Assembly (NCBI GenBank): GCA_030685235.1
Contig: MU839094.1
Location: 186,001-250,000, forward strand
Reading direction: 5' to 3'
Length of the DNA stretch: 64,000 bases
Source of the DNA: Copromyces sp. CBS 386.78
Taxonomy: Eukaryota; Ascomycota; Sordariomycetes; Sordariales; Sordariaceae
Numbering within the stretch: position 1 is the first letter of the stretch; the number at the start of each line of letters is the position of its first letter. The notes beneath the pieces are model-generated. The model worked only from the letters and a program-made list of their open reading frames with translations. It searched no databases and was not told the origin of the DNA. Shown one piece after another: positions 1 through 11,574 of the stretch. The position numbers were made by a program, and so were the translations under genes.

Positions 1-2779
1 AAGCAGGCTTGGAGTATGCCTCCCCCTCCACCTCAAAGAACCCCTAACCCAATTCAGATACCGAGCGGTCGTATGCAAGGAGGGATGGAAGGAGGGCCGA
101 GGGAGGGAAAGGTACTGTAGCGTAGGGGAAAGCCTCATCATACCACACCTTTCCAAGTGCCGTGAGGCTGGCGGCGTCTGGCGGCGTCGCTCGCGCGGAA
201 CGCGGCAACGCGGCAATGGGTAGGATACATCATGATGCTGATATATGCTGATGTATTCATTGCCTTGGGACGCAATGCCTGGTGCACTTTGCAGCTGTTT
301 GGGCAATGATGGGAGTTAGGAAACGTGGGAAGAAGAGGCTGTCGGTCTCTTGGTACCGGCATCATGCCGGCAAGCCAGGCTTGTGGTAGTGACGACCGAC
401 AGCGTGGTGGCTTGCGATTCGATGACCGACGGGCGGGTTGGTTGTTGGACTGTTGAAGTCCTCGACGATGAGGACGACAAAACCGGTCAGCCGGCCTGGA
501 GAGAGACACTGGTTGACTTGGCAGTAGCGTGCGGCGGCAATGTCCAGCAGAGTCGTTTACCGAACCGCCGATGAGGTTATCGACACTTTTTTCCCGTCCC
601 TGTCCCGGAGTTGCTGGTTTCGGCGGTGCCGAGGTATGTCTCCCGGGGCTGCTCAATGACATGTCAAGATGATAATGTTTCCCCCAGAAGGAGCTGTCAA
701 AGTGGAAAGCCGCCGATCCCGTTGCATTTGCATATTTCGAATGTGAGATCCTGATTGTGACAGCATTGGCAGGTGTGGGAGGATTTGGCGCGCGAGGGCT
801 GAGGTCCCTGGGGCGGGTGGTTCTGCGGGATTTGATTAGTAGCCTAGCTCAAGTCTTGTCATGTCATTCTCCGCGGTGTTGTTGCGGGAGTTTGCGGGGA
901 AGGGAGCATGAGCTGAAGGTGGTGGTGGTTGATGCTTGATAGGATCGAAAGTGTCCAATCGTAATCCTGTCTGCTAGCTGAGCGGAGAGAAACGGGAAAA
1001 TCTCATGAAAAAGAGAAAATTTGATTCGGCACAGGTCGTCAAGCTGAGCTGCTGAGGCTGGTAGCTGGTAGGATCCCAACGTGCCACTGTGCCTGATCAT
1101 CCATCAAGCAAGCCCAATCGGCCATGTCCGGACGAGTGAGGTGAGGACAGCATCAACATTGCCAAGATGTCATGATGATAGGAGACGACGTTGCAAAGAT
1201 GGAGGAACGGAGTTTACCATCCGTCTCGACGAAGGCAGACGCGGGATGACAGGCCGGACGGGAAAGCGGGCACGCGGGCACGAGGGGGTGACGTTGTCTT
1301 CGGAAGCAATTGAAGTCAATGTGGATCTTTGGTTGTGGAGACGCATCTTTACCGTGACGGGATCGGACACTGGCAAATTGGGTGGGCCTGACCCAAATTC
1401 CGTTGCTGATTATGAGAGCTTTTCATTGGATGAACTTTCAAGTGGAACCGCGGGCACAAGCGAGAAGCCCCACCCGATCGCCGGTGAGGTTCCGAATTTC
1501 CAGGGTGAAATCGAGAAAGCCCAAGGTCTGCAAAATTACACTGCGATTTTAGTGGCCATGCGGTCCCTCACCGAAAGCCCGGTAATTTTGTGTAATGTTT
1601 AGCAGCGCAACCGCAGCCAGTAGCGATGTTGAATCCGTCGAGGTTCAAAATAACAGCATTAGAATCCGAGGTTTCCATGATTGAAGGAATGGGTTTTTGG
1701 AGCAAACGATATCAAGCCACGAAGCAAAGCCTATCCCATCCGGGCCGATTATCATGGTCGGTGGTGGAAAAGGCACATTTCCACGATCCGCATGTTGAAT
1801 ACAGATACGGAACTTAGCATTATGGATAAGTATTGAATGTTTCGCCCAACGTTTTGACCCTGCGAGGTAAATTTTACGATCTGGGTGGTAGCCTGTTGTA
1901 CCGTTCACTTGTCGGATCCAATTCTCTCGGTACAGTAATGTCACCTCCCCCCCCCCCCAAACACCCTTCTGCAAACACATGCAAAGTGACCTATTAAGTG
2001 CAACCTTTTTGGCGACCCGGATTCCCAGTTTTGTATGATGTTGAGGCACCAGCAAGTGCAAAAACCCCATCAAGTGCAAATCTTCCGAGCCTCTCCCCAT
2101 AGTGCCCGAATTCTTTGCACTTTCAGGGGACAATACTGTACACTGAATTTTTGGGCTGTCCTATGTGCACCGAGGTTAGCAGTACTGGCAGTGGCAACCA
2201 CTAGAACTAATGCATCACCCAAGAAGACCGTGGAGTTATTGTACATGACACTGAGAGGCTGAGAGGCACGGGAGATCGACGTCGTGTTCCGTATCATATT
2301 CTTTCACAGCACACAGGTATTGAGTTGGTATACAAACATAGTTATCATCTTCTCAACGGAAACTACCGAAACGATCTTGTCATGCAAGAAACCCGCTATT
2401 GATTGTTGCCTGAGTTGGTTTCTAAAATGTGTTTGTAAGATACTCGAACAAATGATGTATCCGGGCCGCTTCATCCTTCCCATACGCGACCTCAAGCTCA
2501 GCGTACTTGCTCGGTACAGGCCAAAAACTCCGAGCCAGGAGATGTGAGCGAGAAGCGTCGAGCGACCCCGGGAGGAGAAGCGGGTTGTAAAAAGATAAAG
2601 CGAATCATTTACAAGCCTGAAACGCCCGTTTTATGACTACAAGGAGGACCAAAAGACACCACAGTCCCCAAGATACCACAAAATGAAAATCAGAGCCAGG
2701 TAACCAAGCCAAAACTCACAACTCCTGTCTCTTTAGCCACACTCCCCGAAGCCTTAAATGTCCTTGAATCTTACACTCC

Positions 2780-2853
2780 GGGGGGGGGGGGGGGGGGGGG
2801 GGGCGGGGGGGGGCGGGGCGCGGGGGGGGGGGCGGGGGGCGGGGGCCGGGCGG
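2780..2853. repeat. Poly-G tract running into an assembly gap
   Basis: About 74 bases are almost only G, with isolated Cs, beginning with 24 uninterrupted Gs (2780-2803) and ending at a run of ten Ns. Either this is a true homopolymer that broke sequencing or it is an end-of-read artefact. It lies downstream of the ash1 stop codon, so in that transcript it would be a C-rich stretch if the 3' UTR reaches so far. Confidence 0.9.
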
Positions 2854-2863
2854 NNNNNNNNNN
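2854..2863. other. Assembly gap (10 N)
   Basis: Ten Ns directly follow the poly-G tract. Ten is likely a placeholder length, so the true distance across the gap is unknown. Confidence 0.98.
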
Positions 2864-2954
2864 AAAGCTGCCAGGTTCACAACCCCACAACAACAACCCG
2901 TGCTCTTTTCGGGCCCGGCACCGAACCGTTTATTTTACGTGTTAATCACCCACG

Positions 2955-2977
2955 CCCCCCCCCCCCCCCCCCCCCCC
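2955..2977. repeat. Poly-C tract
   Basis: Twenty-three uninterrupted Cs lie 85 bp downstream of the ash1 stop codon on the ash1 strand side, where they read as a G run. Together with the G tract about 100-150 bp away this makes a potential G:C stem or a pair of quadruplex-prone strands. Confidence 0.9.
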
Positions 2978-3061
2978 AATGACACCAAATGCACAAATAA
3001 TCACATCCCAATCGAGAAGGGGTGTCAAATGTACTAATTGTCCAGCATGATTTCCTCACCA

Positions 3062-6000
3062 TTAGGCCTCAACCTGCTCGGGAGCGGCATTTTCGTCCTG
3101 GCCATCGGTCAGCTTGCTAACGAGGCGAATCTTAGTCGCACTCTTAGTGCCGACCGATCCCTTGCCAGACTTTGCTGCCGTGGCCTTGGTCACGGACTTG
3201 CCCGCCTTCTTGGCGACAGTCAGCTTGGGCATCGCCTTGCCCGGTTTTGTGACCTTTGCCAACGTGCTAGCCTTGCGCGGTTTAACGACCTTGACGGCTG
3301 CCGTAGACTTGGCCGCTGGACTGGCAGTGTCCTTGCTCTTGACAGGTGATTTCCTAGCTTTCTTGAAAAGGGACGATACGTTCTTAACGCCGGAGTCGCG
3401 CACTTTCCAGGAAGGGGCGCGTTTCCTCGCGGACGAAGACGACGGTACATCGAAAATTGAGCCGCCATCACCTTCTGCAGCAGCAGGAGTTTCCTGAACA
3501 GCGTCCGCCATCTTCTTAGCCCTGGGCGTGTTCTTGGGAGTTACCCTGGCTGCCCTGGAAGCTCTGTTTCCTACCTCCTCCTCAGCCTCCGTCGTTCCTG
3601 CCGCTGTGATCGAGCCACCTGCATCAGCTGCGACTATGGTCAAGTTAGAACCCCTTGTCGGAGCTTTCAGCGTGATCATCTTGCTCTTCGCCGCGGCACC
3701 CTTCTTCGAAAAAGATTTGACAACTTTCGTCGACGCAATGCTGACTTTCCGAGTGAATGTCTTGGTGGTCTTTGCCGAAGCGGCCTTGGACTTGGCGCTG
3801 ACAGACACCTTGGAGACCTTTCGCGACAAAAATGTTGCAGCTCCCTTTGCTGTATCTTCGGTCGACTTGTCGACCTTCAATTTCTTCGGCGACTTTCCCT
3901 CGCCCTCTACAATAATCCCATTGGCTAGGAACTCTTGAAGCTTCCTTTTCGCAGCCTTTTTCTTGCCCTTACCCTCTGCCTTCGGAGGCTTGGGCGGCTT
4001 CACTTCCTTAGGTTTGGGCCCAAGGACGCCTCGGCAGTTGGGCGCACCGCACAAACACTTCTGCACGTTCTTAGCGGAGAAGGGGTCAAAGTTGTAGTCG
4101 TACGTTAGCTCCTCGCCAGTTTGAATGGGGCGGTCACCCGCAAAAAGCGCCATTCTCGGCTGCCCAGAGACGATCCATTTGATCATGCGACAGTTAGGGG
4201 AGCATGAATGATTGACGAACCGCGCGATACTACCGGTAGTTGCGTCAATAATCATGTTTTGGTCAAATGACATGAGGTAGTAACACTAAAATAAGTGTCA
4301 GTGATGGGAGCTTTGCGGGCAATGACAGAACAATCCCTGGAGAAACTCACCTCGTTGTTCTTGTACTCCTCATTCATTCGACGTTCACACTCCTCATCGG
4401 TGATGATCTCGCCTGTGTACTCCATAATGATCTGGTGGGGTTCAAAGCAGCGGTTGCTACGCACACCATATCCTCTGTCTTCGGTCTTGAAGACCTCAAC
4501 ACCTACGCGGTAACGACCTCCTTGCTTGGTTCTTTCTGTGAGCATCTGGAAAGCTCGGTTTTGGCAGAACTCTTTGCCGATGTTGCAGTTGGTCTCATCA
4601 CACTCGTACAGCATGACGCGATTCTGGCAGTCTTGAGCGCATCCGTCTTCAGGCGTACATACGCACTTGGAAGCAAAGTCCTCAAAGTGAGGAGTCTTCT
4701 TCCATATCGCCGCGGCCTGGCCAATGAAACGGTCTAAAAAAAAAAACAAGGCATAGGTAGGTTAGCTATCGAACACTTATATTACAGTCAGACGTTCCCA
4801 TCTCAATAGTATACTCACTCTTTGTCATGGTGCGGTACGCGGCGGGCTTCGGCTGTCCGGGAGGCAATGGGTGGCAGACATCAAACGGCAGCTTGAAATC
4901 ACGACCTGCGATGAGCAGCCGCAATCCATTAAAAATTGGCAGTGGAAGCACCTTGTTCGGTGGGCAACTCTTTGCGAGTTCTGGGATAGTCAGGAGCTTC
5001 TTTCTCTCTTGCGTAGTGAGGCTTTTTGTGACGTCCTCGGGGGCCTGCTGGCCAGCGTAGAGACCCTTATTAAGCCACTTCTTTACGCGCTTTTGCTTGT
5101 CGACTAAACGAGAAGATTCGGTATTCATCGGAGCTTCTGGTTCCACCATCTTCTCCTTATCTTCACGTACTGTAGTTGTGCTGCTCTCGACCCTGGGCTT
5201 CTTCTTTGCTGGTGCAGTGGGCTCCCTCTCCTCAGTTACCTCGATGTACTTTCCGTTGCTCCAAACAGAGTATCGAATTGGACGAGTGTCGATGCCAACG
5301 AATTCGTTCGTATCTCGTAAGCGCTTCAGCTCGCGTGGAACACGAGTTACAGCAGGCTCAGCAGTCTTCTTGGTCTTTTTGCCCGGTGCCGGTGGTATCA
5401 ATGACAAAAGAGGTTCTTCAACGGGGACACCCGAATGACGCGTCGCTCTGCGCATAGCAGGGACTATAGCGGAGGCTTTGATCGTCACAGCTTTTGTTGC
5501 CTTGCCTTTCGTTGTTTTGATTCCCCTCGCTTTGACTGCTTTGACTTGTTTGGCTGGGCTTGTTTGTACATCTCCATTTGTTTCTTCTGGGACATCTTCC
5601 CATGTGCCTGTTTGTCCATCTTCGGTGCTGCTTGGCTCCGCTTCTTTCTCGACGCTGGGTTGGGCTTCCTTAGGGGAGCTTATCACGGCTTCATCGAGAG
5701 TGCTCTTTCCAGCTTCCTCGGCGATGGCTGTCCTGCTTGGTTTGCCTGTATTTGTCGCCGTGCGTTTCTTGGGTCTTCCGACAGGCCTCTCGACAACCTC
5801 CTTTTTGGTTGCCTTGGGCCCCCTTGTGCTAGGCTTTGTGGTTGCGCTCGGTGCGATCGGAGGAATATGGCCGGGAACATCGGCTGGTAGGGCGGGAGCC
5901 AGCGTGTCGCTGGTGTAGGGGTGGATGATTTGCGCGGTATCGGCATTTGTCGTCGAGCTCAGTTCGGCGGTATCTGTAGGGAATCCAAGCGGCGCTTCAT

Positions 6001-6955
6001 CCATTGACGCGTCGAGAGTCTCGTGATCCACGCGATTTTCCTCGGCTGGGGCCTCGGGTGGTTGAGCGGCGCCATTTTTGTCGGGACTAGCAGCGACTTC
6101 GGGGATTTCGGGCTCGGGGATCGTTGGTTCGGGAACCGTGGGCTCGGGGATCGTTGGTTCGGGAACCGTGGACTCGGGGATCGTGGGCTCGGGGGCTGCG
6201 GGCGCGTGGACAGACGGGTTCGTGGGCGCGTCTACGGGCGCGTTCGAATTGGGCTTGTCGGTTTCCTGGTTTGCTGGTTGAACAGATTGGATGTTTGCGG
6301 CAGGGTCTGCGAGAGTTCTGCCCCGAGAGGCCAGCAGCAGCGCGGCTTGAGCGGCCTGCTCAGCTTCGAGAGCCTGCTGGGCTAGTAGAGCCTGTAATTT
6401 TCTACCTTTTGGTTTCCTTTTCTTCTGGAGAACAATGTCACCTTTCGAGGCGCGTTTGCCATGCACATAGGTGCCGGTCAATCTCGCAAGATTGTATACC
6501 GGGGCGTTGTTGCCTCGTGCACGGCGCGGAAATCGACCTGTTGAGTCAGGACCGGGTTGTTGGTCGGGTTGGTCGGGCAGTGAGGGGTCCGCGGGCTGTT
6601 GGGGAACCACAACAATGGCGTCTGGTTGGGCCTCTGCTATCCCTTGGCCGGGCCCTTGTTGTTCTTGTTGCAACTGTTGGTGGGCTTGGTTTTGCTGTTC
6701 GTGCTCTAGGAAAGGGATGGCGCTCTCTAGACAGGGTACGGAAATGGTATCTGGTTTGCCACTAACATCGGCATCGGAGATCTGCGACATGTTATCCGGC
6801 GAGACGGTGGTTGGCGGTGTCGAGGTCAACGAAGCCGGTGCATCGGAAGACGCTTCGATGGACGCATCGGTAGGCGCGCTCACAGCGCTCACGAAGCTCG
6901 AGTCTGAACTGAGAAGCCCCCGGGCCAGCTCAGCAATCGCCACGATTGCCGCCAT
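3062..6955 (-). CDS. ash1: ASH1-type histone H3K36 methyltransferase (AWS-SET-post-SET)
   Basis: Three exons: 6955-4819, 4733-4351, 4285-3062; introns of 85 and 65 nt have GTGAGT donors, GCTAAC/CTGAC branch sites and TTTAG acceptors. The product is 1247 aa. An AWS zinc-binding domain (about 735-775, e.g. CVCTPEDGCAQDCQNRV) is followed by a SET domain (about 787-905) with the SAM/catalytic signatures RFVNHSCSPNC and GEELTYDYNF. A post-SET motif (KCLCGAPNCRG, about 917-927) follows. The first 700 residues are low complexity and contain a PEPT(I/V) repeat; the last 320 are Lys/Ala/Ser-rich, like a histone H1 tail. AWS before SET is typical of the NSD/ASH1/SET2 group. Lack of the WW and SRI regions of SET2 and the long basic tail favour ASH1, which in Neurospora deposits H3K36me at poorly transcribed, H3K27-methylation-competent chromatin. 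The start is the first ATG; the frame stays open upstream only to a stop at 7043. Confidence 0.93.
6100..6200 (-). repeat. Coding minisatellite for PEPT(I/V) repeats in ash1
   Basis: Within ash1 exon 1 a roughly 30-bp unit is repeated, alternating PEPTI and PEPTV (also PEST and PEPE variants), about seven pentapeptides. The DNA units are almost identical, so the copy number probably varies between strains. Confidence 0.85.
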
Positions 6956-9888
6956 TGCCGCGGTTTCGCGAGGCGACCAACGCGCCAAGTGAGTGAGCCT
7001 TGGGCTGCCGGGTGATGTGGTAACAGAAAAAGTTACCCGACGCTACTGTTCTCCGGAAGTGGAAGTAGTTGGAGATGCGGAGCGCGGTAGGCGCGTGGCA
7101 AACTCGACCGGCTCCACGGTGAGATTGCTTGGCCCAACGGTGAGGGAGGCCCACGCAGCAAAAGGTCAACCAACTGGCGCAGATGCAGGAGCACAAGCCG
7201 ACGCGGGACAATGGCTGCTTCGTCTTTTTACTCTGAAATTTGGGGCGAGGCGGTTTTTTCGAAAGACGAGCAACAGACGGGCAAGAGTAACAAACGGTCC
7301 AAGCGGTGCATAGGTAGGTTCGGAATGACTGGAGAACTGAAATGTGAGTGTGATGTGTCGCTGAAGAAAGATCTGCGCGTTAAGCCAAAAGTGCAATGGC
7401 GGTTAGCAGTCGTGTTGCCGGTTATTTTTGTTGTTGATGTGGGAATGGGAAAATTTGAAGACGGCAATGGGGCATGAAAACGCTGCGGTGTAAATGGTAG
7501 ATATCTCGAGAATCCCGGGGGGTGGGGAAGCAAATATGTGGTGCAGAATATAGAGATGTTGCTTGATAGGTTATGTTGTTGACAATCGCATTCCCAACCG
7601 GCAGAAAAAGTTAGGGAGGGGGTTTGACGGTGATGGAAACAAGTGAAGGAAGTGAAAAGGCTGAGCGAAGGATGTGAAGGCGCGGACGGACACGCGGAGC
7701 GAGACCCGGAGTGGTAGCGAGCGAGCGCGAAATAGGCAAGTCGAGTGGAGGAGGAGAAAGAGGGAGGATTGAGTGGAACGTGTGAATGCCTGAGAACGCC
7801 AGGGGTAGTTTGTCCACTCACCAAATAGGTGCAAAGTCCAGGTTCCAGCCAGATAGCTGACAAGACACTCGAAAGGGGGGCGCGGGCAAATGCGGAAGCA
7901 GACAGCAGCGATGCGGATGGATATTCCTTGATGCTCTGGGCGTGCCTGGATTGAGACCTGGCTGGACTCTGGTCGACGGATGGACCGATGTGATCGAGTG
8001 GTTGTGCGCGCACCGAGAAATGTGTGATGTTCTGGCGTGAGGGAGTGGAAATGGCGGTTGCACGGGTTGCGAGAGGGAAAAGGGGACGTTGGTTGGGACC
8101 GGCAAAGATATTTATTCGAGACTGGGGAGGCTGGGCTGGGGGCTCTTGACCCCAAGCTGTAGTAAGCTATGAGCGAGTGTTTGGACAACGGCCCGCTCCA
8201 ACACACACGCACAGTACTCCCAACACTCCTGTCCACCTTTTTCGTGAGAACAAGAGGTGCCTTGATGCACTTTCCGCTAGGAGACAAGGTTCGGGGCCTT
8301 GGAGCATCTCGCAGCCGATCATCCAGGCCAGTTCCGGACTCTCGTGATCATCACTTGAGAGCCCGCCATCCCACAAAGCGACCACTACCTGGTCGCCATT
8401 CACGACCAAGTCCACAGCCATGTTCACCCCTTTCCTTGCTTTGTAAATACCACAGCTTCCTATGACAGGCTGGCTGACGGCCTAGGTTCCTGCCTCGGAA
8501 CTGGTATACTCGACTGCAGGCATTTTGGTGCCACCCGAGGATTACATGATCCTCGGGCCTACTGATGTTCACTCCTCGACCATACATGCCACGTCCATCG
8601 TGCAGTATACCTCACCGCTTCCTCCTCCATTAAGAAAATCCTGTGTATATTGGCATTGCTAGAGCTGGAGACAGGGCGACTTTGATATTCGCCAGTGTCG
8701 GCCCCAGAGCCGAGGGCGAGGTATCAGAATTCAGAGATAGGTGGGTAGATGCAAGCTTCAGCTCCAACGACCCAACCTTTGCGCCGAGCCGACTACTGAT
8801 ACGTATCAACGCAAGGGAACATGCTATAGCCGTTATTTGGGGGATTCAGCGCCCCACGTCGTAGTGTCGTAGTTCGGAGGTTGGGCCATCGTGTGTTAAT
8901 TGGCGTCGTGTCCTACCTTTCCTGTGCAGCTTGAGGCAATCACGCCCCATCTCGTCCTGTGATGGCTCTCCCAAAAGAAATCAGAGCGGAAGTTAGACAA
9001 ACACGAAGAAGGGAAGAAATTCGACTGTTACCTATGATGGAAGTTGGATGAGCACGGCAGAAGGCGAAAAATATCTGGGATCATTTGCTCTTCAGCTTGA
9101 CCGGTTGCGCGTTTGGGCTCGTCGACTCATGATAGCGGGCGATGATACCAAGAAGATTCGCGCCCAGAATTGCCGATAGCGACTCTCCGGTTGTGTTTTG
9201 ATACCACTGATGATTCCGACAAGATCTCGGATTTGTTTGCAAGATTTGGTTGGGACAAGTCATAAACCACATTGCCACTCAAAGTTCGCGACGCCGCCAT
9301 CCCACTCCCCATGACAATCGGTCTGCGAATGGCGCTACATTCAGATCTCAAGGTGCAAGCAGTGAAATATTATCAACATTTATCTCTGGGAAGGTAAAAA
9401 AGCGAGGAGACAAGATGAGTCTGGGAACTTGAGGTGGACATGTGCAAGTTGCATCAATTTCCGACTTCCAGTACACTACCCTCTACCATTGTCTACGCTA
9501 CCTACACGTGTATACCTGTCCACGATACAATGCCATCGAAGCAGTGAACAAATCATCGATATTGCCGCTTTCCTCAAAAGACTCGAAGATTTAGTGAAAT
9601 TTCGAGACAGGAGGTCAAAGTTGTTGAACGGACGGACCACCTGCGAGACACACACTGATCACTGACGGGCGGACAACCTCAAGGAAACCCACAACACCAA
9701 TGGTAATTCACAAGTGACTTCCATAATAGCTGCAGTGATAACCTCAAGTCAACAAAAGACAATAGGAAACAGTCGTATGCGCAGTGCTCCGCCATCCAGA
9801 TATCCGACTCCCTGACATACAGATAGAGGGGCACCAGCTGCCAGCAGACCAGCCACCTCCCGCACGGCTACATCCCGCATTAGACCAC
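6956..9888. other. Intergenic between divergent ash1 and the 9.9-kb gene
   Basis: I find no supported gene. On the ash1 strand 7500-8110 is strongly pyrimidine-rich, which suits a fungal promoter or long 5' leader. The open frames there lack an ATG start in good context and lack any domain. From 8170 to 9740 nothing is recognisable. Confidence 0.55.
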
Positions 9889-10533
9889 ATGAAACCTTCC
9901 AAGATGCCTACTTCAAGCTCCGGCGAAACTCCCACTGCAAACACCGTTTACTCATTCGGGGATACCTCGGCCGGGATCATGACGAACATATCGCTGACTC
10001 CTCGCGCTTCGCTCGAATCAACCTCGACCATTCCTCCTCCGTCCCAACAGCATCCCAATCCTCATCATAATCCCCATTCATCACCCTGCTCCCCTCCCGG
10101 GTCACCTGATCATCCCGAACACAAACCGTCTTCCGACGACCAACAAAATGATCAGCAGAAGGACCACGAACAAGACCCAGAACTAGTCTCCGGTCAAGCC
10201 CCAGATCAAGCTCAAGACTCAGTGCCAGAACAAAAAGAATCCCAACTAGGCCAACCCCATCAACAACACAAACATTCATCATCAACATCCTCAACATCAT
10301 CATCATCATCCACTACTGGCAAGCGTGATGCCAAGAACAACAACAACAACAACAACAACAAGGACAAAACAGCCCTAAACGAATTCATCACCCGTTCTCG
10401 CTCTTCCACCCTCTACACGCCCTCGGACAACGAGCGGGACGAGCAGATCCGCATCGCCATCCTGATGCGGTGTCTGGACATGGAGGAGCGGTTTCGGGTT
10501 CAGGCTGCTCGGTATTGGGGGCCTTTGCAGTGA
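9889..10533 (+). CDS. Hypothetical low-complexity protein with charged C-terminal segment
   Basis: Single-exon frame of 214 aa from the first ATG (9889); the frame is open further upstream but without an ATG. I do not recognise a family. The first 150 residues are Pro/Ser/Gln/His-rich, with a Ser tract, an eight-Asn run encoded by pure AAC codons and a Lys-rich linker. The last 50 residues (from TALNEFITRSRSSTLYTPSD to the end) are non-repetitive, predicted helical and charged, including IRIAILMRCLDMEERFRVQA. This is the part most likely to be conserved. Homopolymer tracts of this kind are common in Neurospora proteins. The gene stands alone between the ash1 promoter region and the convergent zinc-cluster gene. 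An upstream exon cannot be excluded. Confidence 0.6.
   Translation: MKPSKMPTSSSGETPTANTVYSFGDTSAGIMTNISLTPRASLESTSTIPPPSQQHPNPHHNPHSSPCSPPGSPDHPEHKPSSDDQQNDQQKDHEQDPELVSGQAPDQAQDSVPEQKESQLGQPHQQHKHSSSTSSTSSSSSTTGKRDAKNNNNNNNNKDKTALNEFITRSRSSTLYTPSDNERDEQIRIAILMRCLDMEERFRVQAARYWGPLQ
10350..10372 (+). repeat. AAC trinucleotide repeat (poly-Asn coding)
   Basis: Eight consecutive AAC codons encode Asn in the hypothetical protein. It is a pure microsatellite and a likely length polymorphism. Confidence 0.85.
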
Positions 10534-11574
10534 ATGGGTAGCTGCTTAAGGGTTACTGAATGAGGGTGGGTGGAGGGAAGGGGGAGTAAAAGGGGGAGAG
10601 GGAGGGATATGGACTGGATGTGGGTGGATGTTTGTTGGTGGATATGAAGTTGGTGGTGTTGATGATGGTGGTGATGGCAATGGCAATGTCGTGTTTCTTG
10701 TGGCCCAGGGGAAACAAGCGGGACTATACCTGTAAGGTTATGTTTTTACCTATTCTGGGATTTTGCTATTGTACTACGGAGGTAGTGTTTTGGATGATTA
10801 CTTGCGCAAGACTGGCCGCTTGGCTGGATAATTGGCGAAGAGAACGGACGGTAAACATGATCTTTGGATATAGTACCTAGTACCTTAATCTAAGGGAGCC
10901 CGAAACAATATAGAGGAATGAGTTAGATAGGATCAAGTCTATGAAGATATCGACGGTAACAATCCAAGCCCGCCAGGTCATTCCGTAAATGGGAGCGGGA
11001 TGAAATGTTGTTGCGAAAATCCAAGGTCCCTTCTCAAGTCGACGAAACATTTCATCTTGGAGGTCAGGGTTGATAAGCAAACCTCTACTTGAGAAAACAA
11101 ATTGGACGTGGCACTATCGCTAATATGTAAGATAGGTACCTTACGTTCTGGGTATACTAGAGAGAGTAAGAATTACGTTTTATGTATAAATATTAAACAT
11201 TTGCCCTGTATGTCTACTTAGGTTAGTAGACGTCAAAACCCGGCCACATTGTTTGAATGTCTTGCCCGCGTCCTTGGGCTTCTGTCAACAGTTCCGAATG
11301 TGATGGATAGCAGTTCATCCTTCAAGCAAGAAGAATGTGGACAGTCTCGCGAGATATTCCATGTTGTTGTCACCATCGAATTTGAGTACAAAGTGTATAT
11401 ATAAGGTATCTTTGAGTTGTCGCTTCCAGATCTTTCAAGTAGCTGATAAAGCCACTGGCGCTATTGATGTATTGGTTGGCCCCTTTCATAGCTGTATGAT
11501 ATCCTTCTGCCACTCCTCGGAAGTTCGTGTATAAGTTACAAGATATGCCTCATCGCTTTGCCGACGCAAGCTTG
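10534..11574. other. Convergent intergenic region
   Basis: No gene is seen. The interval joins the 3' ends of two convergent genes and is locally AT-rich around 11,100-11,230. A perfect 7-bp-stem hairpin (gtctact...agtagac) is present near 11,211-11,230 in what would be untranslated sequence. Confidence 0.5.

Larger units (their letters stand above)
1..3061. other. Intergenic, no supported gene; includes 3' flank of ash1
   Basis: I see no convincing gene here. The longest open frame (1081-1602, plus) has no recognisable domain, no splice-supported extension and unremarkable composition. The right end is the 3' flank of the minus-strand ash1 gene. It holds a 12-base C run at 1947-1958, an extreme G tract with an assembly gap (2780-2863) and a C tract (2955-2977), listed separately. 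Confidence 0.6.

Noticed and set aside
1081..1602. 173-codon plus-strand frame
   Set aside because: No domain, no plausible partner exon and random-looking composition; antisense frame of similar size nearby.
3528..3938. 136-codon plus-strand frame with hydrophobic sequence
   Set aside because: It is antisense to the Lys/Ala/Ser-rich ash1 tail; codon bias of that tail creates long hydrophobic shadow frames.
7228..8013. 261-codon minus frame upstream of ash1
   Set aside because: Ser/Pro/Leu-rich translation of a pyrimidine-rich leader, with no ATG start and no domain.
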